Below, in pieces: positions 1 to 10,803 of a DNA stretch of 64,000 bases (position 1 is its first letter; the number at the start of each line of letters is the position of its first letter). A program made the translations under genes and the position numbers. The notes under the pieces are model-generated. The model was not told where the DNA came from, searched no databases, and was given only the letters and a program-made list of their open reading frames with translations. Origin of the DNA: Euryodendron excelsum (taxonomy: Eukaryota; Streptophyta; Magnoliopsida; Ericales; Pentaphylacaceae); NCBI GenBank assembly GCA_033060915.1, contig CM065386.1, forward strand, positions 6,430,001-6,494,000. The letters are read 5' to 3'.

Positions 1-401
1 CGAAGGCACTCCGAGATTCTCGCCTGGTAAATAGCCCCTACGATCCCATGATTCGAGCGTTTCCTCCATGAACGGGAGCATGATCTATGGGGGGCTAAAA
101 TCAAGGCACGATATATCCCCATGAAGTGGGAGGCGTGACGGGGGGCACAATTAACTGACCCACGAAGGTGCCCACGATCAAGGCCAACGCTCCTATAAAG
201 GGAACAATCCTCACCTCCAAGAAGGTACGATTACAAACCACCCTAGATACTGTAATTCTGTCCATGTTTCCCTGAGCCTAACTTTGGCATCGGAGTGTCT
301 TTGGCAAGCACCACACCGGTGTCCCAGAGAGAGGGGGAACTCATCGCACCAGCAAGCTGTACCAGGAGTTGGGAAAGACGTACCAGTTTATCACATCATC
401 A
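1..401 (+). repeat. 5' LTR (3' 401 bp only)
   Basis: Aligns base for base, without gaps, to 9567-9967. I count 11 differences (2.7%), all of them transitions. It ends in CATCATCA, directly before GT and the primer-binding site. The first ~154 bp lie beyond the window edge. Confidence 0.95.
194..199 (+). promoter_or_regulatory. LTR TATA box
   Basis: TATAAA in the context CTCCTATAAAGGGAAC. The same place in the 3' LTR (9760-9766) reads TATAAAA. It is the likely core promoter for the genomic RNA, which would start about 25-30 bp downstream. Inferred from motif and position. Confidence 0.6.
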
Positions 402-403
402 GT

Positions 404-420
404 TGGCGCCGTCTATGGGA
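404..420 (+). other. Primer-binding site
   Basis: TGGCGCCGTCTATGGGA begins two bases after the 5' LTR end. A TGGCGCC(G) start at this place is typical of tRNA-primed plant gypsy elements. Which tRNA is used was not determined. Confidence 0.7.
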
Positions 421-438
421 ACGACACTTCGATCTTTT

Positions 439-1860
439 CATGGTCTTGACCCGATCCGGTGCCGCATCAACTAGGGAAGGTGGAGAGATGGAGGAACAAA
501 GCACCGCCAGAATCGCTGCTTTGGAGCAGCAGATCATGGAAATGATGGCAACTATGAACCAACTCCAGTCCCGGAATCAAGAGTTGGAGAGGAGATTGCC
601 TCCCTCGCCGGAGGCCCTAGGAACGGTAGACCCGTCGCCGCTAGGGGACCCACCATTACCTGCGAACCAACCGGCGGCAAGGAACTAAGGAGGCGACGCC
701 GGTGAAGGAGCGGAAGACCCAGCGCCTCCAGGAGAGAACCCCCTCCTGAGGGGGGCCGGATTTCAAGCTGACGAAGCCCAGAGTCACGCCGACCGGTCCA
801 AAGCACCAACCGTGGTCCTCCCAGAACACACTGCCGAAACTCAGCCGATATGGGACGAACAGCTGAAGGAAATGCAGGCTAAATTGGCCGGAGTGATAGC
901 GGCGGTAAAAGAAAAGGGCCCCAGCACGGTAGAGGAGCTGGTAAGCCGGACAGACACGCCATTTACACCAACAGCGATGAGGGTGCCCTTGCCCCGAAGT
1001 TCAAAATGCCCACAATAGAGTCCTTTGAAGGCACCAAGGACCCCCTGGATCATCTCGAGACGTACAAGGCTCTGATGGACCTTCAAGTGGTCCCCGACGA
1101 AATCATGTGCAGGGCATTTCCTACCACCCTTAAGGGTCCAGCAAGGATTTGGTTCCACAGGCTCTCCCCTGAGACAATTAATAAATTCGTGGACCTGAGC
1201 AGGCTGTTCGTTAGCCATTATATCGGGGGACAGAGACAGAGGAGGCCTTCCACCTCCCTGTTCAACATTAAGCAGCGCGAGAAGGAGACCCTGCGAGAAT
1301 TTGTCACCCGTTTTAACCGGGAGACCCTTTATGTAGATGACCTAGACCAGAAAGTGGCGATGGCAGCTTTCATCGCAGGGGTCAGGACCCCCAAGTTCCT
1401 GCTCTCCCTGGCCAAGGAGGCGCCCAAAACCATGACTGCGCTAATACTCCGAGCGCAGAAGTACATGAATGCAGAGGACACACTCAGAGCTAGGGAAGAC
1501 TAAGAGGGCGTCGCAACCAGCCTGGACAAGAAAAGGATGGCGGAGGAAAAGAAAGACGACAGAACAGTAAAGGCCCCACGAGTGGCAGAGCAGAAGCCAA
1601 GGGGAGAGAGCGATAAGACCAAGCAGGCCAGGTATAATCAGTACTTCACCCCATTAAACACTTCTCTGGATCAAGTGCTCTACGAAATCAAGGGAGATGC
1701 GGCGCTGAGGTGGCCCGGGAGGATGAGAACTCCACCAGAGAAAAGGCCGACCAATAAGTGGTGCCGCTTCCACCAAGACCACGGGCATGACACAGAGGAC
1801 TGTTACGACCTCAAGCAGCAGATCGAACACTTAATCAAGCAAGGGAAGCTGGGCAGGTAA
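439..1860 (+). pseudogene. gag: gag (capsid/nucleocapsid), disrupted
   Basis: The Gag polyprotein would form the retrotransposon particle. The first good ATG is at 439 (MVLTRSG). A coiled-coil stretch rich in Glu and Gln follows at about 500-600. The conserved capsid core (PLDHLETYKALM, then FHRLSPETI and REFVTRFN) lies at 1040-1500. A zinc-knuckle-like motif with CxxH, H and HxxxxC spacing (WCRFHQDHGHDTEDC) lies at 1762-1806. Breaks: TAA at 686-688, a one-base frameshift near 985-1000 (frame 2 to frame 1), TAA at 1501-1503 and TAA at 1858-1860. Downstream of the frameshift everything to the end of integrase stays in frame 1, so gag and pol were probably one long reading frame. Not functional as it stands. 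Confidence 0.88.
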
Positions 1861-2556
1861 ATAGCGGGGGGCAGATGTGATGAAAGGCGAAAGCCGGCAC
1901 CAAGACAGGCCGAACAGAAAAGCCCAGAAAGGGGAAGGCCAAACCAGCAACCTATGGGCGAGATTAGGGTCATTTCTGGTGGGTTCGCAGGTGGGGGAGA
2001 ATCCTCATCAGCAAGGAAACGGCATGCAAGGGATGCGCGGAACCAGAGAGAAGTTATGTCCATAGACCGATCATCCAAAAAATCCCGGGCTGAACATGAC
2101 CCCATCACGTTCACAGACGATGAAGCTGGAGCCATATGCCAATCTCATGACGACCCTTTAGTCATATCAGCTGTTGTGTCAAATTTTTTAATCCGTCGGG
2201 TCTTGGTAGACAGCGGCAGCTCGGCGGATATTCTCTTCCTAAAAGCCTTTGAGCAACTGAAGGTTGGCGGGAAGCAACTACAACCGGTTCACTCCCCCCT
2301 TGTTGGTTTCACTGGAGACAGAGTCACACCTCTAGGCTCCATCGCTCTGCCGGTAACGCTAGGAACAGCGCCCAAACAGGCTGCCAAGATGGTAACATTT
2401 TTAGTAGTGGATTGCCCGTTAGCTTATAACATTATCATTGGCAGAACAGCCCTCAATGAGTTCAAGGCCATACCATCAACTTACCACTTGAAAGTCAAGT
2501 TCCCCACATCCCAAGGAGTTGGGGAAGCTAGAGGTGACCAGCAGATCGCCAGATAA
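1861..2556 (+). pseudogene. pol: pol: aspartic protease region
   Basis: Same frame as gag. The retropepsin active-site motif LVDSGSSADILF lies near 2206-2241, with the later hydrophobic NIIIGRTAL flap/core segment near 2429-2455. Between gag and the protease is a basic linker containing GEIRVISGG, which is common in Tat elements ahead of the protease. The region ends with TAA at 2554-2556; the surrounding family pattern suggests a Gln codon was lost here by a C to T change (inference). Role in an intact element: cleaves the Gag-Pol polyprotein. Confidence 0.85.
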
Positions 2557-4140
2557 TGTTATATGGCGTCCCTTAAAGGGGAAACCCGGGAGGCTATGTT
2601 AATTGAAGAGCTGGAAGTTCGAGATGAAGAGGAGATCAGGAGGGGGGAACCAGTGGAAGAGCTCGAGGAGGTAGTAGTCGGAAAGTATGACCAGACCCAG
2701 ACAGTGAAAATCGGAACAGCAGCTCCTGAAGAATTCAAGGAGAAGTTGAGGTCCTTCCTCAAGCATCACGCCGATGTTTTCGCCTGGTCTCATGAGGATA
2801 TGCCGGGAATTGACACCCGAATTATTGCCCATCACCTAAACATAGACCCAAAGGCAAAACCGGTCAGACAAAAAAGGAGGTCTTTCGCCCCGGAACGCAA
2901 CGAGGCTGTAGCAGACGAAGTCGAGAAACTGACCACCGCAGGCTTCATAAAAGAAGCCCAATACCCGACCTAGCTATCTAATGTGGTGATGGTCAAAAAG
3001 GCCAATGGAAAGTGGAGAATGTGCGTGGATTTCACCGATCTGAACAGAGCGTGTCCCAAAGACAGCTTCCCCCTCCCCATAATAGATCAACTGGTGGACT
3101 CAACGGCAGGGTACGAAATGTTGACCTTCACGGATGTTTTCTTAGGATACAACCAAATAAGAATGGCCGAGCACGATCAGGAAAACACAGCATTCGTGAC
3201 AGGCAGAGGGCTATATTGTTATAAGGTAATGCCATTCGGCCTCAAAAACGCCGGGGCAACTTATCAAAGACTTGTGAACCGAATGTTCAGCAGCCAGATC
3301 GGGAGGAACATGGAAGTCTATGTCGATGATATGCTAGTAAAAAGCAAGCGAACCATCAACCACCTAGTTGACTTAGAAGAAACATTCAAAAACCTACGAG
3401 CCTACAAAATGAAATTAAACCCTGCCAAATGTGCCTTCGGAGTAGCGTCAGGCAAGTTCTTAGGGTTCATGGTGTCCAACCGAGGGATAGAGGCTAACCC
3501 CGAGAAAATCAGGGCAGTGTTAGACATGCAGTCCCCAACATCCGCCAAGGAAGTCCAAAGGTTGGCTGGCAGAGTAGCAGCGCTGAACAGATTCATTTCC
3601 AGATCAACAGATAAATGCCTACCTTTCTTTAAAGTTCTGCGTAAAGCTTTTGAGTGGACTCCCCAATGTGAACAGGCTTTCCAGCAGCTCAAAGGATATC
3701 TGAGTTCAGTACCACTGCTGAGCAGAGCCACAGAAGGAGAAGAGCTCTACCTCTACCTCGCCGTATCAGAAACAGCGGTGAGTTCTGCCCTGGTCAGGCA
3801 AGAGGAAGGTGTCCAAAAGCCCGTCTACTTCACCAGCAGGGCTTTGAGGGGCGCGGAAGAACGATACCCCACGATGGAGCTGCTGGCCCTCGCCCTCGTG
3901 ACCTCAGCAAGAAGATTGAGGCCATACTTTCAGGCGCACACCATAGTTGTCCTGACCAATCAACCATTGAAAAAGGTCCTCCATAAGCCAGAGACGTCGG
4001 GCAGACTCGTCAAATGGTCCATAGAGCTCAGCCAATTCGACATTCAGTACAGACCAAGACAGGCAATCAAGGGGCAAGCTGTAACAGATTTCATCGCTGA
4101 GTTCACCCCTCCCACAATTTGCCCCAGTGCCGACACCCTA
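2557..4140 (+). pseudogene. pol: pol: reverse transcriptase and first RNase H
   Basis: RNA-dependent DNA polymerase. Visible landmarks: HADVFAWSHEDMPGI at 2767-2811, the basic KPVRQKRRSFAPER entry segment, WRMCVDFTDLNRACPKD at 3010-3060, FTDVFLGYNQI, VMPFGLKNAGATYQ, and the catalytic YVDD near 3319-3330. The first RNase H follows at about 3740-4100 (FTSRALRGAEERYP, LTNQPL, LVKWSIELSQFDIQY). Its usual first acidic residue appears to be missing, as is common in Tat elements, where this domain acts mainly as a connector. A TAG at 2971-2973 sits where the family has Trp (TGG to TAG). Confidence 0.92.
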
Positions 4141-4692
4141 TAGCCACAGTGGATACTCAATGTCGACGGTTCCTCAACGGATAAAGCAGGAGGCGCCGGG
4201 ATCGTGCTCGTCACCCCTGAAGGACACAAACTCGAATATGCCGTCAAGTTCAAATTCCCAGCGTCCAACAATGAGGCTGAATACGAGGCCTTGATTGCTG
4301 GTCTCCAAATGGCTTGGCGAATGGGGGCAGAACATGTCTTGGTACGCAGCGACTCCCAACTTGTGGTAGAACAGGTCAAAGGAGAATACGAGGCCAGGGG
4401 AGACAAGATGCAAGAGTATTGCGAGATGGCCAGAAATTTGACGAAAAAATTTCCCAAAATACTTCTCGAAAGAGTACCAAGGGTACAGAACGTGGAGGCA
4501 GATCGGTTGGCAAAGATCGCGTCATCCCAGGAAGACGACCCCGGAGTACCAATGGAAGTACTGGATTCGCCAAGCATTCGGGAGCCCAAAATATTGCAAA
4601 CAGAGCAAGAGGTGGAATGGGCAACGCCAATCAGGAACTACTTGGAAAAGGGGTCCCTACCAGCAGATAAAGTTGAGGCAAGAAGGATTTAA
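4141..4692 (+). pseudogene. pol: pol: second (archaeal-type) RNase H
   Basis: A second RNase H follows the first in the same frame. The four acidic positions are visible: LNVDGSS (D), NEAEYEALIAG (E), VRSDSQLV (D) and the late NVEADRLAK (D). This arrangement, a degenerate first RNase H plus a complete plant/archaeal-type RNase H, is a known hallmark of the Tat lineage. It is bounded by stops at 4141-4143 (TAG) and 4690-4692 (TAA). Its presumed role is removal of the RNA strand and primers during reverse transcription. Confidence 0.88.
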
Positions 4693-5853
4693 TATAGGGT
4701 CAGCAGATACGCCCTGATAAACAGTGTCCTGTACAAAAGAGGACACACCATGCCCTGGTTAAGGTGCGCCGGAAAAACAGAAGCAGACTACATCATGAGG
4801 GAGGTACACGAAGGGGTCTGCGGCAACCACTCAGGAGGGAGATCTTTGGCTAAAAAGATTCTCAGAGCAGCCTACTACTGGCCCACAATGGAAAAAGACG
4901 CCCAAGAGTTTGTAAGAAGATGCGATAAATGCCAAAGGTTCTCTAACATCCCAAGGCAGCCAGCCCAGGAATTAACACCGATTCAGAGCCCGTGGCCTTT
5001 TGCCCAATAAAGCATAGATATAGTAGGTGCTCTACCCCTGGGGAAAGGCCAAACTAAGTTCGCGGTGATAGCAGTTGACTACTTCACAAAATGGGCGGAG
5101 GCGGAGGCTGTCGCCACAATCACAGAGTAGAAAATGAAAAATTTCCTATGGAAAAACATCATATGCAGGTTCGGCATCCCAAAGGTGGTTGTCACAGACA
5201 ATGGAAAATAGTTGAAAGGCGGTCAATTCGATCAGATGTGTTCAGACCTACAGATCAGCCACCACTACTCTTCTCCGGAGCATCCCCAAGCCAACGGCCA
5301 GGTTGAAGTCACCAACCGGACCCTATTCAAAAACATCAAGACAAGGCTGGAGCACGCAAAGGGTTTATGGGCAGAAGAGCTTCCCAATATCTTATGGGCC
5401 TACAGAACAATAGAAAGGGTCGCAACAGGGCACACCCCCTTCTCTCTGACTTTCGGATCTGAGGCGGTCATCCCGGTGGAGATAGGCCTCCATAGCCCCA
5501 GGATTGAACATTTCGAAGTAGAGGCTAACAATGAGGCCCTAGAAGTAAGCCTAGACCTACTTGAAGAGAAAAAGATGCAAGCAGCTGTGAGGGTGGCTGC
5601 TTATCAGCAAAGGATGCGCAGATATCATGATGCCAGAGTAAGACCTAGAACGTTCAAAGTAGGAGATTTGGTTCTCAAGAGGGTTAATCAGTCTACTAGA
5701 AAGCCTAGAGATGGCAAACTCGGGCCTAATTGGGAAGGCCCATATACAGTTAAAGGGTTTTCCAGGAAAGGGACCTACTGGCTAATTGGGGTCGACGGCA
5801 AGGAGCTTCCCAACCCTTGGCACGCTGAGCACCTGAGAAAATACTATGTATAA
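4693..5853 (+). pseudogene. pol: pol: integrase
   Basis: The N-terminal HHCC zinc finger is seen in VHEGVCGNHSGGR and CDKCQRF (about 4805-4940). Catalytic core acids: D in SIDIVGALPLG, D in VVVTDNGK, E in ANGQVEVTNRTL, the expected D,D-35-E set. The C-terminal GPY/F-type segment (LGPNWEGPYTVKGF) lies near 5725-5762. Three stops interrupt the core: TAA at 5008-5010 where WG is expected, TAG at 5128-5130 and TAG at 5209-5211. The natural stop is TAA at 5851-5853. Confidence 0.92.
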
Positions 5854-5935
5854 TGTAACCAGCAACCTTCAATGAAAAGTCTTTTTATGACCTTCAGAAC
5901 CGATGTCTATCCGCAAAACTGTTGAAGACTTACTA

Positions 5936-6433
5936 GTCAGCCCACAGGGCTGACCAACAAAGCCGAAAGGCCAATAAGGCTACTAAGCCCAACCGGTCAA
6001 TCCTCAGGGCTGACCAGCCAAACCGAAAGGCCAATAAGGCTACTAAGCCCAACCGGTCAGTCCTCAGGGCTGACCAGCAAAGCCGAAAGGCCAATAAGGC
6101 TACTAAGCCCAATCGGTCAGTCCTCAGGGCTAACCAGCAAAGTCGAAGGGCCAATAAGGCTATTATGCCCAATTGGTCAGTCCTCAGGACTGACCAGCCA
6201 AGCCGAAAGGCCAACAAGGCTACTAAGCCCAATCGGTCAGTCCTCAGGGCTGACCAGCAAAGCTGAAGGGCCAACAAGGCTACTAAGCCCAACTGGTCAG
6301 TCCTCAGGGCTGACTAGCAAAGCCGAAAGGCCAATAAGGCTATTAAGCCCAACTGGTCAGTCCTCAGGGCTGACCAGCAAAGCCGAAAGGCCAATAAGGC
6401 TACTAAGCCCGACTGGTCAGTCCTCAGGACCGG
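5936..6433 (+). repeat. Tandem array, eight 60-bp units
   Basis: Eight consecutive units with a period of exactly 60 bp run from 5941 to 6420, plus a partial ninth to about 6433. The consensus core reads CTGACCAGCAAAGCCGAAAG then GCCAATAAGGCTACTAAGCC and a (C/T)(T/C)GGTCAG end. Units differ from each other by a few substitutions; no indels were seen. The array lies between the integrase stop and the antisense gene, where Tat-lineage elements are known to carry hypervariable tandem repeats. Because 60 is a multiple of 3, the minus strand happens to stay open over part of the array as a 20-residue repeat; I do not treat that as coding. Confidence 0.95.
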
Positions 6434-6618
6434 ACAGGCTGAGAGCCCGTAAAAGTTACGAAGTCCAGTTGGACAGTAGTCAGACGTTACAAATCAACCA
6501 AAGAGCCTAATTAATCAGGTGTTCAACATGGAAATGCAGTTCATCAAAATAACTGTTCATTGATTAAAGACGGGTTACAAAAAAAAAAAAGACGCCACTG
6601 CATGTTTTTACAAAGTAC

Positions 6619-8931
6619 TCAGGACTGGGCCTCGTCTCCCTCCTCTGTCGCTGCGGTCTGGTCTTCCACGCCAAGCGCATTGGAGGTCGTGTCGTCAGAA
6701 GGTTTCAAGGCAGAAAGATCGAGATCTGGGAAGAGCTTCCTGACCGCAACCTTGGCGTCAACGAAGCCTTCCATGTAGGCCTCGCTGAGTTCATCTTGAA
6801 AGGCCGCCCCAGCCCTGAACTCCTCCACAGCATTGTCCTGAGCACTTTTCAGCTGCCCCTCCAACTCAGCGACCTTCGAAGTAAGGGACTCCTTGATTGC
6901 CCCAAAAGCCTGGGCATCGAATTCCAGAGCTTCCACCTTTTTCCTGAGCTCGGATACTTCGTCCAGCACAGCAGTCTTCTCTGCCTCTGCAACCGCCTGG
7001 GCCTCCTCAGCATCCTTGAGCTTCTTCTCCAGGCCACTAACGGATGTGGTCAAGGTCTCAATGACCTGCCCTTTCTTGGCGCACTCGGTTGTCCTCGCCT
7101 TCAGACGGGTGGACAAGCAGAGCGCCTTCACATGGAGCTGTAGAAAAATTGCAGGGTCATACACAAAAAAAAAAATAAATAAATAAATAAATAAAGGAAA
7201 AGGGGGAGAGTGGGGTGGAAGAGAAAGATAACTGGAGCCCTCACCTTTACAGCGTCGAGGTTCATGCTCTTTGTCAGTTGGGCGTTGGTCCAGTCAACAA
7301 ATGGCCCCACGTCCTCCATGCTAATGAATTGCTTCATCCTCTCCCAAGCGGCCTGGACGTCCTCCACAATGAGGGGCTCGTTTTGCTGAGTCTGGGTCTG
7401 AGCAACGGCTGTCGCTTCGGCAGGAGGCGGGGGCATCCCAGTTCCAGCCCTGGAGGACTGACCAGCGTTGGAAGCCTTGGGTACTGCGGGAGTACTGATC
7501 GCAGCAGGACCCTTGTCATGGGACTGCTCGACAGCCCTCCCCCCAGAGCTAGGCCTGTGGCGTTTGCTTGGCCTCTCTCCAGCAGCCTTTGCCTTTTCCA
7601 TCTCTTCAAACTTCTTTTTTGTAGAGGACCCCATGCTCCTCTTGTTGAAGCCCATGTATGATCCCTGTCCTGCAAAGCACACGGGGCAAGAGTCAGTGCA
7701 CTAGCATTAGAAGGCGGTCGCAAAAGACAGACCAGACTCACTCCTCTCAACGCGAAGGGCTTCGATGGAAGGGTCTGGACCTAAGAGATAGTCTGCCAAA
7801 TTCTCACCAGCCACAAGAGGGGCCCAGCTCTTGACCGGGTACTCCCTCACCCTCGCTAAACGGCCTTCCCTCGACTCGTCCTCCAGTATAGGAAGGCGTG
7901 CTGAGTAAAAGAAAAGAGGATGATTGTTAGACCACTACCCTAAGAAGGAGTCAGGCATAAAAGCATGAAAGGTGCTTACCCTTCCTGCCTGGTCTACCCC
8001 ACTGCCTGGGTATGCGGGGGGTCTGGTCAGTCACATCTTCCCAGTGAGCGATCTCCATACCCTCGCCGTACACAAAAAAATACTTTTCCTTCCAGCGCTT
8101 GTGGGAGACCGGGAGATTGGTAATCAGAGCTGGCTAACTTTCCCTAGCTGAGAAGTAGTACCAGCCTAAGCTCTCGCTCTCGGTTATCTTGTAGCAGAAG
8201 AAGAAATCTTATGGGGTCAGGATTTCTTCCTTGTCAGTGGCGGCCTGCCACAGAGCGGCACAACCTACCAGTATGCGCTAAGAATTGGGCATTAGCTGCC
8301 CAGGGGCTAGTCTAGCCCGACTCAGAACCCCTCTAATAGGAGGAGCGATGAGGAACCTCAATCCCCCGGACAACGCACTCTCATACACAGCAATTTCGCC
8401 TGTGCGAGGGAAGCACGCTCTGTCTTCGCTCCCTGGCACTCGGTAACTCATGGAGGGAGGAAATTGATAGACAGACCACAACTTTTGCACTTTTGCCCCA
8501 TCTAGAATGGAGGCAAAGTACCGAGCCTCATACCTACTTTCTGGAGCAGGGGACACTGCCCCTACCTCAGCCATGGCCGTGGGGGCACTCTCAAAGGCGT
8601 CTACAATGGCCACGGGACTCCTTGCCCTCCTAGGCCTCACCTCTTGAGTAATCTTCTCGAGGTCTACCCCAGAGTAGTTCACCGAGGCATTGGATGCCTC
8701 GTCTAGTCTTACCCTATCTAGGTCCATGGAGGCAGTACGCTCAGAGCCGCTCGACAGGTCAATTGGCAGTGGGTTCATGACCCTAGGATCCTCAATCTCT
8801 CGGAGGGTCTTAAAAACTGCTCTGGATGCTTCAAGAACACCCCAGTATACCGACTCAACAAAGGGGGGGTTACCTATAAACCCTAGGGGATATGAGGCCC
8901 TAATCCTCCACTCGTAGTACCAAATAGCCTT
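6619..8931 (-). pseudogene. Antisense extra gene of the Tat element (Transposase_28-like), decayed
   Basis: A spliced gene reads against gag-pol. Exons bounded by GT..AG: 7980-8931, 7742-7900, 7255-7670, 6619-7137. The first exon holds a segment resembling the Pfam family called putative gypsy-type transposon (Transposase_28, PF04195): GGLRFLIAPPIRGVL, LAPGQLMPNS, RILVGCAALW, GWYYFSARES, RWKEKYFFVYG. The third exon has a basic nuclear-signal-like RPSKRHRPSSG. The last exon is a long heptad coiled coil (LEKKLKDAEEAQAVAEAEK and onward). Stops at about 8278, 8200 and 8135 break the first exon. A leader exon (about 9095 to 8969) joins by GTACGT..TTACAG, but no ATG is visible there. Function unknown; such extra ORFs are described in plant Tat elements. 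Confidence 0.8.
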
Positions 8932-9122
8932 CTGTAAGAGCCAAAACATAAACACTAACACTACGTACCTTGATGGGAATAGATTTAGGAAGTGATTTTG
9001 GAACCCCTCCGAACAAACGACAACAGTGAGAAGAATGACGAAGGGAGAGAAACAACGAGCACAGTTGAATGCTTGGGAAGAAATGTGTAGAATAAGGGGC
9101 TCTTTTTGACGAACCGCTAAGG

Positions 9123-9129
9123 TTTTATA
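9123..9129 (-). promoter_or_regulatory. TATA box of the antisense gene
   Basis: TATAAAA on the minus strand, in context GGCTTATAAAACC, about 150 bp upstream of the leader-exon donor at 8968. It lies inside the element but outside the 3' LTR, so the antisense gene appears to have a private promoter. Inferred from motif and position. Confidence 0.5.
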
Positions 9130-9396
9130 AGCCCCCTCTATTCGAAATCAACGGTGTAGATCGGCCCGAAGCTCTCAAGATCGAACGGGCAGTGTAATTG
9201 ATGTCTAATCGACATACGGGGCCAACCACATGAGGCCACGTGGCAGAAAGGCCAACAGTCACGTCGATCCACCTGGTATAGTAATCATGATGGTTATACA
9301 GCGCCATAAATGCGCCTGTTCGACGGCGCTCGGTGACTCTTCGAAATTCCCGTGGGCATACCTTTGGAATTCCCATAGGCCGACCTGGGCTGCCTA

Positions 9397-9408
9397 GGGA
9401 ATTGGGGG
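9397..9408 (+). other. Polypurine tract
   Basis: GGGAATTGGGGG lies a few bases before the TG that starts the 3' LTR. It fits the plus-strand priming site, although it contains two T residues and the exact RNA primer end is not certain. Confidence 0.5.
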
Positions 9409-9412
9409 CATC

Positions 9413-9967
9413 TGATAATGCAAATAACAAGTACGGTTGATCAGCCTATCTGTGGACAGACCAGACCAGCCCGGCTCGCATATCCAGTTCAGGCCACCTC
9501 CCTCTTAGGTCAGGTCCATTAACAGAAAGAGCGGCAGAGCTTGAAGCGATACACTGGGCGGCGGCACGAAGGCACTCCGAGATTCTCGCCTGGTAAATAG
9601 CCCCTACGATCCCATGATTCGAGCGTTTCCCCCATGAACGGGAGCATGATCCATGGGGGGCTAAAATCAAGGCACGATATACCCCCACGAAGTGGGAGGC
9701 GTGACGGGGGGCACGATTAACTGACCCACGAAGGTGCCCACGATCAAGGCCAACGCTCCTATAAAAGGAACAGTCCTCACCTCCAAGAAGGTACGATTAC
9801 AAACCACCCTAGATACTGTAATTCTGTCCATGTTTCCCTGAGCCTAACTTTGGCATCGGAGTGTCTTTGGCAGGCACCACACCGGTGTCCTAGAGAGAGG
9901 GGAAACTCATTGCACCAGCAAGCTGTACCAGGAGTTGGGAAAGACGTACCAGTTTATCACATCATCA
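9413..9967 (+). repeat. 3' LTR, about 555 bp
   Basis: Starts at the TG in CATCTGATAATG after the polypurine stretch and ends in CATCATCA, matching the end of the 5' LTR at 401. The TATA box is at 9760-9766. The start could be a few bases off because the corresponding 5' end is outside the window. Confidence 0.85.
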
Positions 9968-10803
9968 CATAGTATAATAGATTAACTGAGGAGATTGAGA
10001 TTATATAGTCATTTGCTCAAAATCATGATAAAGTGAATGAGAAATTGGCTACAAAGTACCCAACATGAACTTGATTTAAGTTGGGTAATCCCCATTGATT
10101 TTTTACGAAGCCGTTAAATGGTGTTTATATTCCAAATTTGCACATGGGTTTGGGGCTCTCAAATTTTGTGAAAGCAAGAGAACTTACATTGCACCGCGTT
10201 TGGGTTCAAGATAATCACAATCTTAATTTTTACTACATGCTATTTGGCTCATTTACTTTGTTTTTCCATAATTCTTGTGAGATAGAATATATCACATTTT
10301 TTGTTCGTTAGGCACACAAACTGCAGTATTTTTTTTGTGTGTGAGTCCGATAATTGTAGCAAATTCTGTCTCAGGAGGTTAATTAACACAAGTTTAATAA
10401 GCATGTCTTGTGAGAAAACTTGATAAATAAAACCATTTTTGTCAAGAGCTAGGCATCAAAAACCTCTTTCACCATGGAAGATGTGGGTTTCAATCTCTCA
10501 CCCCCTGACAGAAAATTATGTTTGTTTAGACTTAGTTGCATCATATCCCCATCAAAATTAAACAACAGGACATAACAACCGTATGCTGGGATCTACTCAT
10601 GTGAGTGGATTATAAAAGCATGAAGGTGTTCTTCATATCATTTGCAGCAGATGTACATGACTCACAAAGCTAAAATTTGAAACTAATTCACGAAACATTT
10701 GAAAGTAAAAGCATTAGACAACTCTCATAGGGGGCCCCAAGATGGCATTTCACATGAATTTGGGAGAGAAAAAAGTACATACAATTGGGATTTCACATGT
10801 TTA
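9968..10803. other. Intergenic, right flank of the retrotransposon
   Basis: AT-rich sequence with no supported gene. A stretch near 10440-10520 (GAGCTAGGCATC, then GTGGGTTTCAATCTC) faintly resembles the A/B boxes of a tRNA-derived SINE, but too weakly to call. Confidence 0.4.

Larger units (their letters stand above)
1..9967 (+). mobile_element. Ty3/gypsy LTR retrotransposon, Tat lineage, coding-dead
   Basis: Two direct repeats (1-401 and the matching part of 9413-9967) flank, in order, a primer-binding site, gag, protease, reverse transcriptase, RNase H, a second RNase H, integrase, a 60-bp tandem array, an antisense gene and a polypurine stretch. The double RNase H and the extra antisense ORF between integrase and the 3' LTR are known marks of the Tat lineage of plant Ty3/gypsy elements. 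I count ten in-frame stops and one frameshift across gag-pol, so this copy cannot make its own proteins. Full length would be about 10.1 kb. The 5' end is outside the window, so the target-site duplication cannot be checked; the five bases after the 3' LTR are CATAG. Confidence 0.95.

Noticed and set aside
5933..6292. Minus-strand open frame of 119 residues with a 20-residue repeat over the 60-bp array
   Set aside because: It is open only because the unit is 60 bp and lacks a stop in one frame; there is no start context, splice context or similarity.
9125..9688. Minus-strand open frames across the 3' LTR
   Set aside because: They cover LTR and promoter sequence, have no family similarity, and differ between the two LTR copies.
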